Notes: a model not told the origin generated them from the letters alone. DNA of 64,000 nucleotides from JBDSKH01 sp035495435 (GCA_035495435.1 DATJFV010000072.1:1-64000), one strand, 5' to 3'; shown: positions 24,136 through 33,489, counted from the stretch's first letter. Program-made: numbers and translations.

Positions 24136-24627
24136 TCAGGCGGCCTGCAGCACCTTGCCGGTGAACGCGCGCACGCGCGCTTCGAGGCCGGCGGCGCGTG
24201 AGGCGACCACCTCATCCGGCGTCGGCTGCATGTCGAGTGCCGGCGGCGTGATGCGGATCAGCAGGGAGCACGCCAGATCGGCGCAGATGTAGGTGCCGAC
24301 CGAGTCACCGCGTCGACCCGCCTCGCCGGCGCGCGCAGCCGAGAACATCGTGACCTGGCTGGCCGGCTGCGGCGTGTTGCAGAGCGAGCAGATCGCCGAG
24401 CCCACCTGCAGGCGGGCCGCGGCTGCGCGCAGCACGATCCCAACCGGCTCGCCCTCGCGCCAGGTCACCAGGTAGCCACGCTGCGGCGACGACGGGTCGC
24501 GCCAGCCGAGATATTCACGGTCGGCCCAGACCACCTCGTGCAGGCCGGGCAGCGGCATGTGCTCGGCCTCGCCGGGGCCGGCGTTCACCAGCGACGCACG
24601 GATCTCGTCTTCGGTCATCGGCTTCAT
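24136..24627 (-). CDS. FBP-domain (treble-clef zinc finger) protein
   Basis: 163 residues. The central CSLCNTP and ICADLACSLLIR cysteines (four in total, C-x2-C and C-x4-C) form the treble-clef zinc site of the FBP domain family, and GYLVTWREGEPVGIVLRAA is the conserved preceding strand pair. Distant relatives occur at the C-terminus of FusB-type EF-G-binding proteins, so a ribosome or EF-G link is possible. Monocistronic. TAGGCT lies 9 nt before ATG 24627, slightly long for a leaderless start. Confidence 0.85.
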   Translation of the reverse strand: MKPMTEDEIRASLVNAGPGEAEHMPLPGLHEVVWADREYLGWRDPSSPQRGYLVTWREGEPVGIVLRAAAARLQVGSAICSLCNTPQPASQVTMFSAARAGEAGRRGDSVGTYICADLACSLLIRITPPALDMQPTPDEVVASRAAGLEARVRAFTGKVLQAA

Positions 24628-24653
24628 GCTGGAACCAGCCTAAGCCCGGGTCC

Positions 24654-25295
24654 TCAGAGGCCGCGGACCACCATCTCGATCACGGCCCGACCGGCGTGCT
24701 GCAGCGTCGCCTCGTCGAGGTCGCGCAGCGGCCCTTCGAGGTGCAGCATCGCCAGACCGTGCACACTCGACCAGGCGACGAGTTCGGCACCCGGACGGCG
24801 TTCGGGCGGCAGGGCGCCGGCGGCCACCATCTCGTCGAGGGCGACCCCGAGCAGCTGGAACGGGGTGCGCCCGCCCGGGCCGGCCTTGGCCGGGCTGAAT
24901 GCCTGCTCGAGGTTGGACGGCACGGTATATGCGGCCTGGAACAGGCCCGGCTCGTCGCGGGCGAAGCGCAGGTATCCGGTGCCGACCGCCCGCAGGTGCG
25001 CGTGAGCGGTTTCCGCCGGGGGACCGGAGGCGACGGCATCCCATTCGGCCTCGATCGCCGCCGCAGACGCGCCCGCGGCGGCATCGGCGACCGCCATCAC
25101 GAGAGCCTCGCGATCGGCGAAGTGCCGGTAGGCGGCGTTGGGCGAGACCCCGGCGCGCCGCGTCGCCTCGCGCAGCACCACGGCATCCGGCCCGCCCTCG
25201 CGTGCCATGGCCACGCCGGCGTCGAGGAGCGCCTGTCGGAGGTCTCCGTGACGATAGGTAGCGCGATGCTGGACGGCGCCTGACGGCTGTGGCAT
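24654..25295 (-). CDS. TetR/AcrR family transcriptional regulator
   Basis: 213 residues. The N-terminal helix-turn-helix is clear: TYRHGDLRQALLDAGVAMAREGG, then REATRRAGVSPNAAYRHFADREALVMAV. The C-terminal ligand domain contains FQLLGVALDEMVAAGAL and WSSVHGLAMLHLEGPL, as in the TetR_C-like WHG family. It is divergent from a VOC-MFS operon across 31 bp, so it probably controls that operon and itself. ATG 25295 is fixed by a TACACT -10 at 7 nt. Confidence 0.93.
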   Translation of the reverse strand: MPQPSGAVQHRATYRHGDLRQALLDAGVAMAREGGPDAVVLREATRRAGVSPNAAYRHFADREALVMAVADAAAGASAAAIEAEWDAVASGPPAETAHAHLRAVGTGYLRFARDEPGLFQAAYTVPSNLEQAFSPAKAGPGGRTPFQLLGVALDEMVAAGALPPERRPGAELVAWSSVHGLAMLHLEGPLRDLDEATLQHAGRAVIEMVVRGL

Positions 25296-25302
25296 TGTGG
25301 AC

Positions 25303-25311
25303 AGTGTACAC
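25303..25311. promoter_or_regulatory. TetR-gene -10 element overlapping palindrome GTGTACAC
   Basis: On the minus strand TACACT (25303-25308) lies 7 nt before ATG 25295. It is overlapped by the perfect 8-bp palindrome GTGTACAC (25304-25311), a plausible core of the TetR operator in this 31-bp divergent intergenic region. Confidence 0.45.
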
Positions 25312-25326
25312 ATCAAGGAGCGCATC

Positions 25327-25704
25327 ATGGTGACCACGACCGACGTGTTCAGCGGCATGTCGACCAACGACCTTGCCGCATCCGAGGCGTTCTACCGCGA
25401 CGTGCTTGGCTTCGAGGTCGAGCAGACGCAGAACGGCCTGTCGGTGCGCGGCGGCGGCCACGCCGTGTTCGTCTACCCGAAGCCCGGCCACCAGCCCGCC
25501 AGCTACACGGCCCTGTACCTCGCCGTGCCCGACATCGACGCGGCCGTCGACGAGCTCACCGCAGCGGGCGTGACGTTCGAGCGGTACGAGGGCATGGAGC
25601 AGGACGAGAAGGGCATCGCGCGCGGGAAGTCCGTGGGTCGCGGGCCCGACATCGCCTGGTTCACCGACCCCGCCGGCAACATCCTCGCCGTCCTCACCGA
25701 ATGA
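25327..25704 (+). CDS. VOC (glyoxalase/bleomycin-resistance) family protein
   Basis: 125 residues, one VOC module pair. FSGMSTNDLAASEAFYRDVLGFEVE opens the first beta-alpha-beta-beta-beta unit, and LYLAVPDIDAAVDELTAAGVTFE and AWFTDPAGNILAVL form the second. The terminal DPAGN motif is conserved. It may be an enzyme or a drug-binding protein. AAGGAG lies 7 nt before ATG 25327. It is the first gene of a VOC-MFS-methyltransferase operon facing TetR. Confidence 0.92.
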   Translation: MVTTTDVFSGMSTNDLAASEAFYRDVLGFEVEQTQNGLSVRGGGHAVFVYPKPGHQPASYTALYLAVPDIDAAVDELTAAGVTFERYEGMEQDEKGIARGKSVGRGPDIAWFTDPAGNILAVLTE

Positions 25705-27005
25705 GCTCGGCCCCCGCGCGCCGGCTGCCTCGTGCCGCCCGGCCGTTCGCGCACGCGCAGTACCGCATCCTCGCGGTCGCCCTGGTCATGTCGCTGCTCG
25801 GCGCCGGCGTCTGGCTCGTCTCGCTGGTGTTCGAGGTGAAGAGCCTCGGCGGTGGGCCGATCGAGCTGTCCTTCGTCGCGACCGCGAACGCCACCGGGGC
25901 TGTCGTCGCCACCCTGATCGGCGGTGCCATCGCCGATCGCGTCCCGCAGAAGTTCATCCTGCTGGCCATCGAGTCCAGCAAGGCGATCGCGATCATCACC
26001 GCAGCCGTGCTGTCGCTCACCGGGCAGGTCGAGCTGTGGCACCTGATCGTCGTGGGCACCGTGCTGGGGCTCGCGGACGGGTTCTTCTACCCGGCCTACT
26101 CGGCGCTGCTTCCCTCGATCCTGCCCGCCGACGATCTGCTGGCGGCCAACGGCCTCGAGGGGATGCTGCGGCCGACGATCATGCAGGCTGCGGGCCCGGC
26201 GCTGGCCGGCCTCGTCATCGCGGTGGCATCCCCGGCGTGGGGATTCGCCGTCGTCGGGCTCGCTCAGCTGCTCGCCATCGCCGGCCTCATCCGGCTGCCT
26301 GCCACGCCGGTGCGCCGAGAGTTCGCCGAGTCTGAGCGGGGTCGTCACCCGGTCGTTGCGATGCTGGCCGACATCCGCGAAGGTGTCGTGTTCATGCTCA
26401 AGACGCCCTGGCTGCTCGGCACCCTGCTGTTCGCCAGCCTGCTGGTCCTCGTGATCATGGGCCCGATCGAAGTGCTGCTGCCGTTCGTGATCACCGACGG
26501 CCTGGGCGGGTCGGCCGGCGACTACGCGTTGGTGATCGCGGCCTTCGGGGTGGGCGGTGCGCTCGCCTCGCTCGTCCTGGCCTCACTGCGGCTGCCGCGG
26601 CGCTACCTCACCGTCATGATGATCGGCTGGAGCGTCGGCGCACTGCCGCTGGCGGTGATCGGGTTCACCCGGTCGTACTGGGTCGTGGTGGTCGCGGTCT
26701 TCATCGTCGGCGTCGCGTTCGCCACCGGCGGGGTGATCTGGGGCACCCTGCTGCAGCGTCGGGTGCCGCCCGCGATGCTCGGACGCGTCTCCAGCCTCGA
26801 CTTCTTCGTGTCGCTGGTGTTCATGCCGGTTTCGATGGCGGTCGCGGGGCCCGTGGGCGCGGCACTCGGATACGACTGGACGTTCCTGGCCGCCGGCGCG
26901 ATTCCGGTCGTGATCGGTCTGGTCGCGTTCGTGGCGGCACGGATGCCGCGCGACGAGATCGAGCACCCGCTCGACAGCGAGCCGGTGCTGGCGCCGTCCG
27001 CTTGA
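25701..27005 (+). CDS. MFS transporter
   Basis: 434 residues, about 12 membrane spans. The loop 2-3 motif is GGAIADRVPQKF (G-x3-D-R), followed by LGLADGFFYPAYSALLPSILPADDLLAANGLEGM, typical of the DHA3/enterobactin-exporter-like group. A matching VGGALASLVLASL occurs in the second half. It probably exports a drug-like compound. It overlaps the VOC gene by 4 bp, and TetR regulation is likely. Confidence 0.92.
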   Translation: MSSAPARRLPRAARPFAHAQYRILAVALVMSLLGAGVWLVSLVFEVKSLGGGPIELSFVATANATGAVVATLIGGAIADRVPQKFILLAIESSKAIAIITAAVLSLTGQVELWHLIVVGTVLGLADGFFYPAYSALLPSILPADDLLAANGLEGMLRPTIMQAAGPALAGLVIAVASPAWGFAVVGLAQLLAIAGLIRLPATPVRREFAESERGRHPVVAMLADIREGVVFMLKTPWLLGTLLFASLLVLVIMGPIEVLLPFVITDGLGGSAGDYALVIAAFGVGGALASLVLASLRLPRRYLTVMMIGWSVGALPLAVIGFTRSYWVVVVAVFIVGVAFATGGVIWGTLLQRRVPPAMLGRVSSLDFFVSLVFMPVSMAVAGPVGAALGYDWTFLAAGAIPVVIGLVAFVAARMPRDEIEHPLDSEPVLAPSA

Positions 27006-28516
27006 ATGATCGGGTGAACCCCGCCGCCGTTCGCGCCCTGCGCGCCGACCTCGATTCCGCGGGGTACACCGTCGAGCGCCTCGGCGAGCTCTGGGGTGCG
27101 GGGGCGGAGGCGGCACTCGCGCGCGAGGATCGGGTTCCGGCGGCCAGGGCGCTCTCCGGCCGGGACGACCCTGCGGCGGTGCTCGCCCGGCTGTTCATCC
27201 TGGGTCTCGACGAGCCCGCCGCCGTGGTGGAGACGGCCCTTCCGCACCTGGGTGCTGACGGAGCGGCAGAGCTGGGCCTCATCACCCGGGGCGACCACCG
27301 CATCCGCGCCGCCGTGGACCTGCGGCCGTACTCGTTCCTCGACGCACGCGGTGCCGGCCAATGGTGGATCGCCAGCGACCTCGGTGAGCTCGCCACCGGA
27401 ACGGCGCTGCGCACCGATCATGTGCTGGGGGTGGGCGGCGCATCGGTGACCTTGAGCGGGCTGCTGCTGCCCGGAGCTGTCGACACTGCGCTCGATCTGG
27501 GCACCGGATGCGGCATCCAGGCCCTGCATCTGGCACGTGAGGCGCGCCGCGTCATCGCCACCGACATCTCGCGGCGTGCGCTGGAACTGGCCGCGCTCAA
27601 CGCGCAGCTCAACGGCATCACGTCGATCGAGTTCCGGCACGGCAGCCTGTTCGAGCCGGTGGCGGGTGAGCGCTTCGACCGCATCGCCTCCAACCCCCCG
27701 TTCGTCATCACCCCGCGTCGCCCCGAGGTTCCCGAGTACGAGTACCGCGACGGCGGCGCGGTCGCCGACGACCTGGTCGCCGGCATCGTCGGCTCGGTGC
27801 ACGACCACCTGGTGCCCGGCGGTGTCGCCCAGCTGCTGGGAAACTGGGAGTACCGGGCCGGCGACGACGGCCTGCAACGTGCGCTCGGCTGGGCCGACGG
27901 GGTCGACGCCTGGATCATCGAGCGCGAGACGCTCGACCCCGCGCGGTACGCCGAGACCTGGATCCGCGACGGGGGCACGCGCCCCGGTGACCCCGACTAC
28001 GAACCGTTGCTGGGTGCCTGGCTCGACGACTTCGCCACCCGCGACGTCGATGCGATCGGCTTCGGCTACCTGCTGCTGCGCCGGCCCGTGGACGGCCGGG
28101 TCACCCTGCGACGCGCCGAACGCATCGACGCGCCCCTCGGTGAGGCGGCCGCGGGGCTCGGAGTGCACCTCGCGGCGACCCTGGCCGCCCACGACGCGGC
28201 GGCCCGCCTCGACGACGCCGGCCTGCTCGCCCTCGCGCTACGGGTCGCCGGCGATGTCACCGAGGAGCGCAGCCACTGGCCCGGAGCCGAGCATCCCAGC
28301 GTGATCGTGTTGCGGCAGGGCGGTGGGTTGCGGCGCGAGGTGCGGGTCGGCACCGCGCTGGCGGCCGTTGTGGGGGCGTGCGACGGGGAGCTCTCGCTGG
28401 GCGCGATCATCATGGCGGTGGCCAGCCTGCTCGAGGTCGATGCCCCGGAACTGATCGCGGAGGTGATCCCCGAGGTGCGCGAGCTCGTCATCGGTGGGTT
28501 GCTCGAGGTGGGGTAG
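27002..28516 (+). CDS. Class I SAM-dependent methyltransferase, PrmC/HemK- and RlmG-like fold
   Basis: About 504 residues. An N-terminal helical domain (1-150) precedes the Rossmann core: SAM motif DLGTGCGIQALHLA, acidic ATDISRRALELAALNAQLNG, and motif IV SNPPFV, found in enzymes that methylate amides or ring nitrogens. After about residue 320 there is an extra C-terminal winged-helix-like part. This architecture is common in actinobacteria and probably modifies RNA or a protein. TTG 27002 overlaps the MFS stop (TTGA); GTG 27014 is an equally plausible start. Confidence 0.88.
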   Translation: MNDRVNPAAVRALRADLDSAGYTVERLGELWGAGAEAALAREDRVPAARALSGRDDPAAVLARLFILGLDEPAAVVETALPHLGADGAAELGLITRGDHRIRAAVDLRPYSFLDARGAGQWWIASDLGELATGTALRTDHVLGVGGASVTLSGLLLPGAVDTALDLGTGCGIQALHLAREARRVIATDISRRALELAALNAQLNGITSIEFRHGSLFEPVAGERFDRIASNPPFVITPRRPEVPEYEYRDGGAVADDLVAGIVGSVHDHLVPGGVAQLLGNWEYRAGDDGLQRALGWADGVDAWIIERETLDPARYAETWIRDGGTRPGDPDYEPLLGAWLDDFATRDVDAIGFGYLLLRRPVDGRVTLRRAERIDAPLGEAAAGLGVHLAATLAAHDAAARLDDAGLLALALRVAGDVTEERSHWPGAEHPSVIVLRQGGGLRREVRVGTALAAVVGACDGELSLGAIIMAVASLLEVDAPELIAEVIPEVRELVIGGLLEVG

Positions 28517-28581
28517 CGACTCAGGGTTCCTCCAGCGCCTGTCCAGTTCGCCCCCGTAGCCTCACGGGCGGAGGCACACTC

Positions 28582-29136
28582 ATGGGATTCCTGGACCGGA
28601 TCTTCGGCTCCGTCGACGACACCGCACCGGCACCACGGCGCGAGGTTGCCGACGACGACCAGCGCGCGATCGAGCGCTACCGGTACCTGCTGCGCACGGC
28701 ACCGCCCGAGACGATCGAAGAGGTTCACCGCGAGGCGTTCGCCCGGCTGACCGACGATCAGCGCGCCGTCATCTACGAAGAACTCAGCAAGGGCGCCGGC
28801 ACCGGCGAGCGGCCGCTGTCGAGTGAGCCCGCGACTCTGGCGCGCGCCGCGACCCGTGCCGAACTGCGCCGGCCGGGCACGCTCGAAAGCTCGTTCTCGA
28901 ATCCGGCCTACCGCGGGCCCGGGTTCGGCAGCATGGTCGCCAGCTCGCTGATCGGGACCGTCGCAGGGTACGTCGTCGGGTCGGCGCTGGTCAGCGCATT
29001 CCTGCCCTGGGACGGCGGCGTGGATTCGGCGACCGATGCCGCGGTCGATCCGGGCGCGGATGTCGCCGCCGCGGATGCCAGCGCAGGAGACTTCGGTGAC
29101 TTCGGCGGAGATTTCGGCGGCGACTTCGGGTTCTGA
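28582..29136 (+). CDS. Hypothetical protein with Gly/Asp/Phe-rich tail
   Basis: 184 residues. The start MGFLDRIFG is an amphipathic helix, followed by an acidic helical domain (RAIERYRYLLRTAPPETIEEVHREAFARLTDDQRAVIYEEL), a hydrophobic glycine-zipper-like segment (GFGSMVASSLIGTVAGYVVGSALVSAFL) and a low-complexity end made of repeated GDFGGDFG. ATG 28582 has GGAGG at 7 nt. It may be membrane-associated. I recognise the type from actinobacterial genomes but know no function. Confidence 0.75.
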   Translation: MGFLDRIFGSVDDTAPAPRREVADDDQRAIERYRYLLRTAPPETIEEVHREAFARLTDDQRAVIYEELSKGAGTGERPLSSEPATLARAATRAELRRPGTLESSFSNPAYRGPGFGSMVASSLIGTVAGYVVGSALVSAFLPWDGGVDSATDAAVDPGADVAAADASAGDFGDFGGDFGGDFGF

Positions 29137-29142
29137 GCGCCG

Positions 29143-30192
29143 TTACGGTCGCAGCAGCACCTTGATCGCGCGCCGCTCGTCCATCGCGCGGTACGCCTCG
29201 ACGACCTCCGTCAGCGGCAGCTCGCGGTCGAACACCAGGCCGGGGCGGATGCTGCCGTCGAGCACCGCAGGCAGCAGCTCGGGAATGTAGGTGCGCGCCG
29301 GCGCCATGCCCCCGCCGAGGGTGATGTTGCGCCGGAACAGTTCATCGGCCGTCAGCTCGACCCGGCCGCCGGGGACCCCGACGAAACCGACCCGTCCGCC
29401 GCCCCGCACCGAGTTCAGCGCCTGCTGCATCGCCTCATCGGTGCCGACGCACTCCAGTGCGGCATCAGCGAGGTCGCCGCCGAGCAGGTCGGTCAGTGCG
29501 GCGATCGCCGCCGCGCCGCGCTCCTCGATGATGTCGGTGGCGCCGAACTCGCGGGCGACGGCCTGGCGGTCCGCATGACGGCTCATGGCGATGATGCGGG
29601 ACGCGCCGAGACGCGCCGCGGCGAGCACCGCCGACAGGCCCACCGCGCCGTCTCCCACGACCACGACCACGTCGCCGGAGCGCACACCTGCTGACACGGC
29701 GGCGTGATGTCCGGTGGAGGCGACATCGGCGAGAGCCAGCAGGTGGGGCACGAGTGCCTCGTCGACCGGGCCCGGCACCACCACGAGCGAACTCTCGCCG
29801 AGCGGCATCCGGATGCGTTCTCCCTGCGCGCCGTCGACCGGCAGCCGGTCGCGATCGAGGGAGCCGAAGAAGGTGACGTGGTCGCACACTGAGGTGAACC
29901 CGGCCCGGCACGACTGGCAGCTGCCGTCGCTGAGCGAGAACGGCGAGATCACGAAGTCGCCCGGCCGCAACGTGGTGACATCCGCTCCGACCTCGTCGAC
30001 GACGCCGACCATCTCGTGGCCCATCGGCAGGCCGCGGCTTCCGCCCGGGTAGTCGCGGTAGGGCCACAGGTCTGATCCGCAGACGCAGGCCGCGACGACC
30101 CGCACGATCACGTCGCCCGGTGCGAGGATCTGCGGATCGGGCCGCTCCTGCAGTTCGACGGTTCGGGTTGCGGTCATGATCGTCGCCTTCAC
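29143..30192 (-). CDS. Zinc-dependent alcohol dehydrogenase (MDR family)
   Basis: 349 residues. The catalytic-zinc residues are seen in CVCGSDLWPYRD and GHEMVGVVDEVG. The structural zinc lobe is degenerate: CQSCRAGFTSVCDH keeps three cysteines of the usual four. The NAD(P) loop is VVVVGDGAVGLSAVLAAARLG. C-terminal ELPLTEVVEAYRAMDERRAIKVLL is typical. It probably oxidises a small alcohol or reduces an aldehyde. GTG 30192 overlaps the upstream acyltransferase stop by 4 bp, so the two are co-transcribed. Confidence 0.9.
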   Translation of the reverse strand: MKATIMTATRTVELQERPDPQILAPGDVIVRVVAACVCGSDLWPYRDYPGGSRGLPMGHEMVGVVDEVGADVTTLRPGDFVISPFSLSDGSCQSCRAGFTSVCDHVTFFGSLDRDRLPVDGAQGERIRMPLGESSLVVVPGPVDEALVPHLLALADVASTGHHAAVSAGVRSGDVVVVVGDGAVGLSAVLAAARLGASRIIAMSRHADRQAVAREFGATDIIEERGAAAIAALTDLLGGDLADAALECVGTDEAMQQALNSVRGGGRVGFVGVPGGRVELTADELFRRNITLGGGMAPARTYIPELLPAVLDGSIRPGLVFDRELPLTEVVEAYRAMDERRAIKVLLRP

Positions 30193-31496
30193 CCGACCAG
30201 CCTACGCATCCGCGGCCACCGGCCGAGGATGAGGATCGCGACACCGAACGTCACCGCTCCGGCGATCGCCAGCGCCAGGTCGAGACCGAGCGGGATGAGC
30301 AGGACGGGCACGGCGATCGTGAGCACGGCGGCGATCGCGACCACCGGTGCCGGGGGAATGCTTCCCGGCTCGCGCGGCTGCTCCCAGCGGCCGACGATCA
30401 GCGACAGGGCGAACAGCAGCGCCAGCACCAGCACGAATCCGATCGGGCGGGTGATCCACCACGCCTCGCTCGCCGGTGCCGGGCTCGCACCCGGAATGAG
30501 CAACGCGACGCCGGCCAGCGCGATGATCACCGGCAGATGCCACAGATAGACGGTCATGAGGCGCGTTCCCACCGCGAACACGATGCCCCGCATCACTCGC
30601 GTGCGCATCAGAGCCGACAACGGTCGCCGCAGCATCCGCAGCACCGCCGCCTGCGCCACCCCCAAGAACACCAGAGGCAGCGTCGGCGGGTTGAGGTTCA
30701 CCAGCATGTTCACGTCGTACGGCCCGAACGCGGTCAGCGGCCACAGCATCCCGAGGGCGATCAGCGCAATGACCGCGAGTTGCCACAGCGGCCGGTCGAA
30801 GAACCCGTCGGCGTACCAGAAGCCGATCTGCTGCACGAGCGGCCAGACGAACAACAGGTTGATGAGGCCCAGCCAGTAGCTGGTGAGGCCCAGGTCGGCC
30901 GTGGAGTAGCGAATGACATCGACCACGATCACGCCGAGGAGCAGCACGAGCAGCGTGCGCTTCGGGGCGGCTGCGTGCAATCGGGCCAGCACGGGGACAA
31001 GCGACTGGCAGATGGCGTACGCCGCGATGAACCACAGGGGCGAGCCCGCCCCGATGAAGACGCCGTCCAGCACCTCGAAGCCGAGTGCGCCCGTAGTGGC
31101 GACGATCACCAGGCCTGCACTGATCACCACCGAGTAGAAGACGAACAACGGGAACGTCGGCTGCACCAGCCGCAGGATGCGGGAGCGCACGTATTCCTCC
31201 GCCCCGCCCCCGCGGCGTTGCAGGCTGCGCCAGGCGGTCATCGACGCGAAGCCGCCGACCACGAAGAACAGCGGCATGATCTGCCCGAACCAGGTCGCCA
31301 GCGGAAACCACGGCTGGGCCTCAAGCGGTCGTACCAGGGCGAGACCGCCGCCGGGGGCGTTCGTGTCGACGCCGACCATCAGCAGATGGATGACGACGAC
31401 CAGCAGCACACAGAAGACCCGGGCCAGGTCGAGGGTGAGGTCGCGCTTCGACAGATCCGGCGCGGAAGACGTCGCGCGCCCCTCAGCATCGGCCAT
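30189..31496 (-). CDS. Acyltransferase family 3 membrane protein (OpgC/OafA-like)
   Basis: 435 residues, 10-12 membrane spans. The start region LTLDLARVFCVLLVVVIHLL contains the catalytic histidine (VIHLL) of acyltransferase 3. SRILRLVQPTFPLFVFYS is the conserved arginine segment. Probably an O-acyltransferase for an envelope glycan. TAGAGT lies 6 nt before ATG 31496. The dehydrogenase gene overlaps its stop by 4 bp. Confidence 0.88.
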   Translation of the reverse strand: MADAEGRATSSAPDLSKRDLTLDLARVFCVLLVVVIHLLMVGVDTNAPGGGLALVRPLEAQPWFPLATWFGQIMPLFFVVGGFASMTAWRSLQRRGGGAEEYVRSRILRLVQPTFPLFVFYSVVISAGLVIVATTGALGFEVLDGVFIGAGSPLWFIAAYAICQSLVPVLARLHAAAPKRTLLVLLLGVIVVDVIRYSTADLGLTSYWLGLINLLFVWPLVQQIGFWYADGFFDRPLWQLAVIALIALGMLWPLTAFGPYDVNMLVNLNPPTLPLVFLGVAQAAVLRMLRRPLSALMRTRVMRGIVFAVGTRLMTVYLWHLPVIIALAGVALLIPGASPAPASEAWWITRPIGFVLVLALLFALSLIVGRWEQPREPGSIPPAPVVAIAAVLTIAVPVLLIPLGLDLALAIAGAVTFGVAILILGRWPRMRRLVG

Positions 31497-31502
31497 GCCG
31501 CC

Positions 31503-31508
31503 ACTCTA
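31503..31508 (-). promoter_or_regulatory. -10 element TAGAGT, leaderless promoter of acyltransferase-dehydrogenase operon
   Basis: TAGAGT on the minus strand with 6 nt to ATG 31496. Confidence 0.55.
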
Positions 31509-31528
31509 GGGGCGCGGGCAGGTGCGGC

Positions 31529-31735
31529 TCAGGCCGTGAGGATGCGGTGGACCGCCGTGTCGAGATCGAGCGACTGACCCACCTCGCACGAGGTGTTGTA
31601 GACGCTGCCCCGGAGGGAGACGAAGACCGCCCCCGCCTCGACGACGTAACCGAGGGTCGCCCCGTCGAGTTCGACGCGGTGGACTCCCGGAACCGCGACC
31701 GTCACCACCGGCTGGTGTGTGATGACGACGCTCAT
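31529..31735 (-). CDS. Small hypothetical protein (68 residues)
   Basis: ATG 31735 to stop 31529. The sequence alternates hydrophobic and polar residues (VVTVAVPGVHRVELDGATLG, then VVEAGAVFVSLRG), suggesting an all-beta fold with a final helix (LDLDTAVHRIL). No signal peptide and no known domain. It lies between treZ and the acyltransferase operon on the same strand. An upstream ribosome binding site is weak, so the start is uncertain. Confidence 0.55.
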   Translation of the reverse strand: MSVVITHQPVVTVAVPGVHRVELDGATLGYVVEAGAVFVSLRGSVYNTSCEVGQSLDLDTAVHRILTA

Positions 31736-31809
31736 GAGGACATTGCACCGCACGATTGACGCGGGCGGAAGGGGGTGGACAGAACGCTCAGGACATGCTG
31801 ATCCCGTTG

Positions 31810-33489
31810 TCAGCCACCGACGCGGACGACCGCGGCGGTCACCGGCGCAAGCACCGTGCCGCGCACCCGCGGTGAGGTCGCCAGCAGCAGTTCGCCGGGC
31901 CCGGCATCCCACGCCTCATCGCCCAGATTGACCAGTACGTGCAGGTCGCCGTGACACAGCCGCAAGGTTCCCGCATCGTCATCGGCGACCGCCGACAGCG
32001 ACGCGAAACGCGGCTCGGCGAACTCCGGCTCGCGGTGGCGCAGCGCGATCAGATCGCCATACAGACTCCGGATGCTGCGGTGCGGTTCTCGGTCGCGTTC
32101 GGCCCAGTCGAGGTGCGAGCGCTCGAACGTCGCCCGGTCTTGCGGGTCGGGCACGACCGCCGGATCCCACCCATGCCGCGAGAACTCCGCGATGCGTCCC
32201 TGCGCGGTCGCGGTCGCCAGCTCGGGCTCCGGGTGCGCGGTGAAGAATTGCCACGGCGTCGACGCCGCCCACTCCTCACCCATGAAGATCATCGGCGTGA
32301 ACGGGCTGCACAGATTCAGCACCGCCGCGATCGCCAGCCGATCAGCGTCGAGCGTCTGAGACAGGCGGTCCCCGGTGGCGCGATTGCCGACCTGGTCGTG
32401 GTCCTGCACGAACGTCACCAACCGGGTCGTCGGAACCTCGGGCGGAATGGGCGCACCGTGCGGCCGCCCGCGGAAACTCGAGAACGTGCCGTCGTGCACA
32501 AAGCCCCCGGTCGCCGCCTTCGCCAGCACGCCCAGACCGGCGAAGTCGGCGTAATATCCGCCGGTCTCCCCGGTCAGCGCCACATGCACCGCATGGTGGT
32601 AGTCGTCGGCCCACTGGGCCGTCATGCCGAAGCCGTCCTCCGCGCGCGACACGATCATCCGCGGGTCGTTGAGGTCGGACTCGGCGATCAGCGTCAACGG
32701 TCGACCGAGCTCGCGCTCGAGACGTTCCGTCTGCTCGGACAGCTCAGCCAGGATGCTCAAGTCGCTCAGCGCATGCACGGCATCGAGGCGCAGCCCGTCG
32801 ACGCCGAACTCCGCAGGCCACATGCGCGCGTTGTCCAGGATGAAGCGCCGCACCTCCGGCTCGGCCAGGTTGACCGTCGCGCCCCAGGTGTTGCTGCTGC
32901 CGTCATCGAGGTAGGGGCCGAACCGCGGCAGGTAGTTGCCGCTCGGCCCCAGATGGTTGTAGACCACGTCCTGCAGCACCCCGATGCCGCGTGCGTGGCA
33001 CGCGTCGACGAACCGCAGATACGCCGCAGGACCGCCGTAGCTGTCGTCCACCGCGAACCAGGCCACCCCGTCGTAGCCCCAGTTGTAGGCCCCGTTGAAC
33101 CCGTTCACCGGCAGCGGCTCGACGAAATCGACACCCAGATCGGCCAGCTGATCGAGCCGCTCGATCGCCGCGTCCAGCGTTCCACCAGCGGTGAACGTGC
33201 CGACGTGCAGCTCGTAGATCACGCCGCCCGCCAGCTCCCGCCCGTGCCACGGCTGCGGCTCGGGCAGCGCAACGACCTCGCTCAGCCCATGCACCCCGTC
33301 GGGCTGGAACCTGCTGCGCGGATCGGGCAACGGCTGATCATCGTCATCGAGCACGAACCCGTACCGCGTGCCCGCGGCGAGTTCGCGGTCATCGACCCAC
33401 CAATCGCCCCGGCGAGCGAGGTCGCGCAGCACGCCGTCCGCAACCACCCGCACCCGGCTCGCGTGCGGCGCCCACACCCGAGCGATCAC
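31810..33489 (-). CDS. treZ: Malto-oligosyltrehalose trehalohydrolase
   Basis: 559 residues. It releases trehalose from maltooligosyl-trehalose made by TreY. The N-terminal carbohydrate-binding domain begins VIARVWAPHASRVRVVADG. The GH13 barrel shows DVVYNHLGPSG, GLRLDAVHAL (nucleophile Asp), LIAESDLN (acid Glu) and FVQDHDQVGNRATGDRL (transition-state Asp). GTG 33489 overlaps the treY stop (GTGA) and has GGGAGGGG just upstream. Longer in-frame starts would run into treY. It is the third gene of the glgX-treY-treZ operon. Confidence 0.95.
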   Translation of the reverse strand: MIARVWAPHASRVRVVADGVLRDLARRGDWWVDDRELAAGTRYGFVLDDDDQPLPDPRSRFQPDGVHGLSEVVALPEPQPWHGRELAGGVIYELHVGTFTAGGTLDAAIERLDQLADLGVDFVEPLPVNGFNGAYNWGYDGVAWFAVDDSYGGPAAYLRFVDACHARGIGVLQDVVYNHLGPSGNYLPRFGPYLDDGSSNTWGATVNLAEPEVRRFILDNARMWPAEFGVDGLRLDAVHALSDLSILAELSEQTERLERELGRPLTLIAESDLNDPRMIVSRAEDGFGMTAQWADDYHHAVHVALTGETGGYYADFAGLGVLAKAATGGFVHDGTFSSFRGRPHGAPIPPEVPTTRLVTFVQDHDQVGNRATGDRLSQTLDADRLAIAAVLNLCSPFTPMIFMGEEWAASTPWQFFTAHPEPELATATAQGRIAEFSRHGWDPAVVPDPQDRATFERSHLDWAERDREPHRSIRSLYGDLIALRHREPEFAEPRFASLSAVADDDAGTLRLCHGDLHVLVNLGDEAWDAGPGELLLATSPRVRGTVLAPVTAAVVRVGG

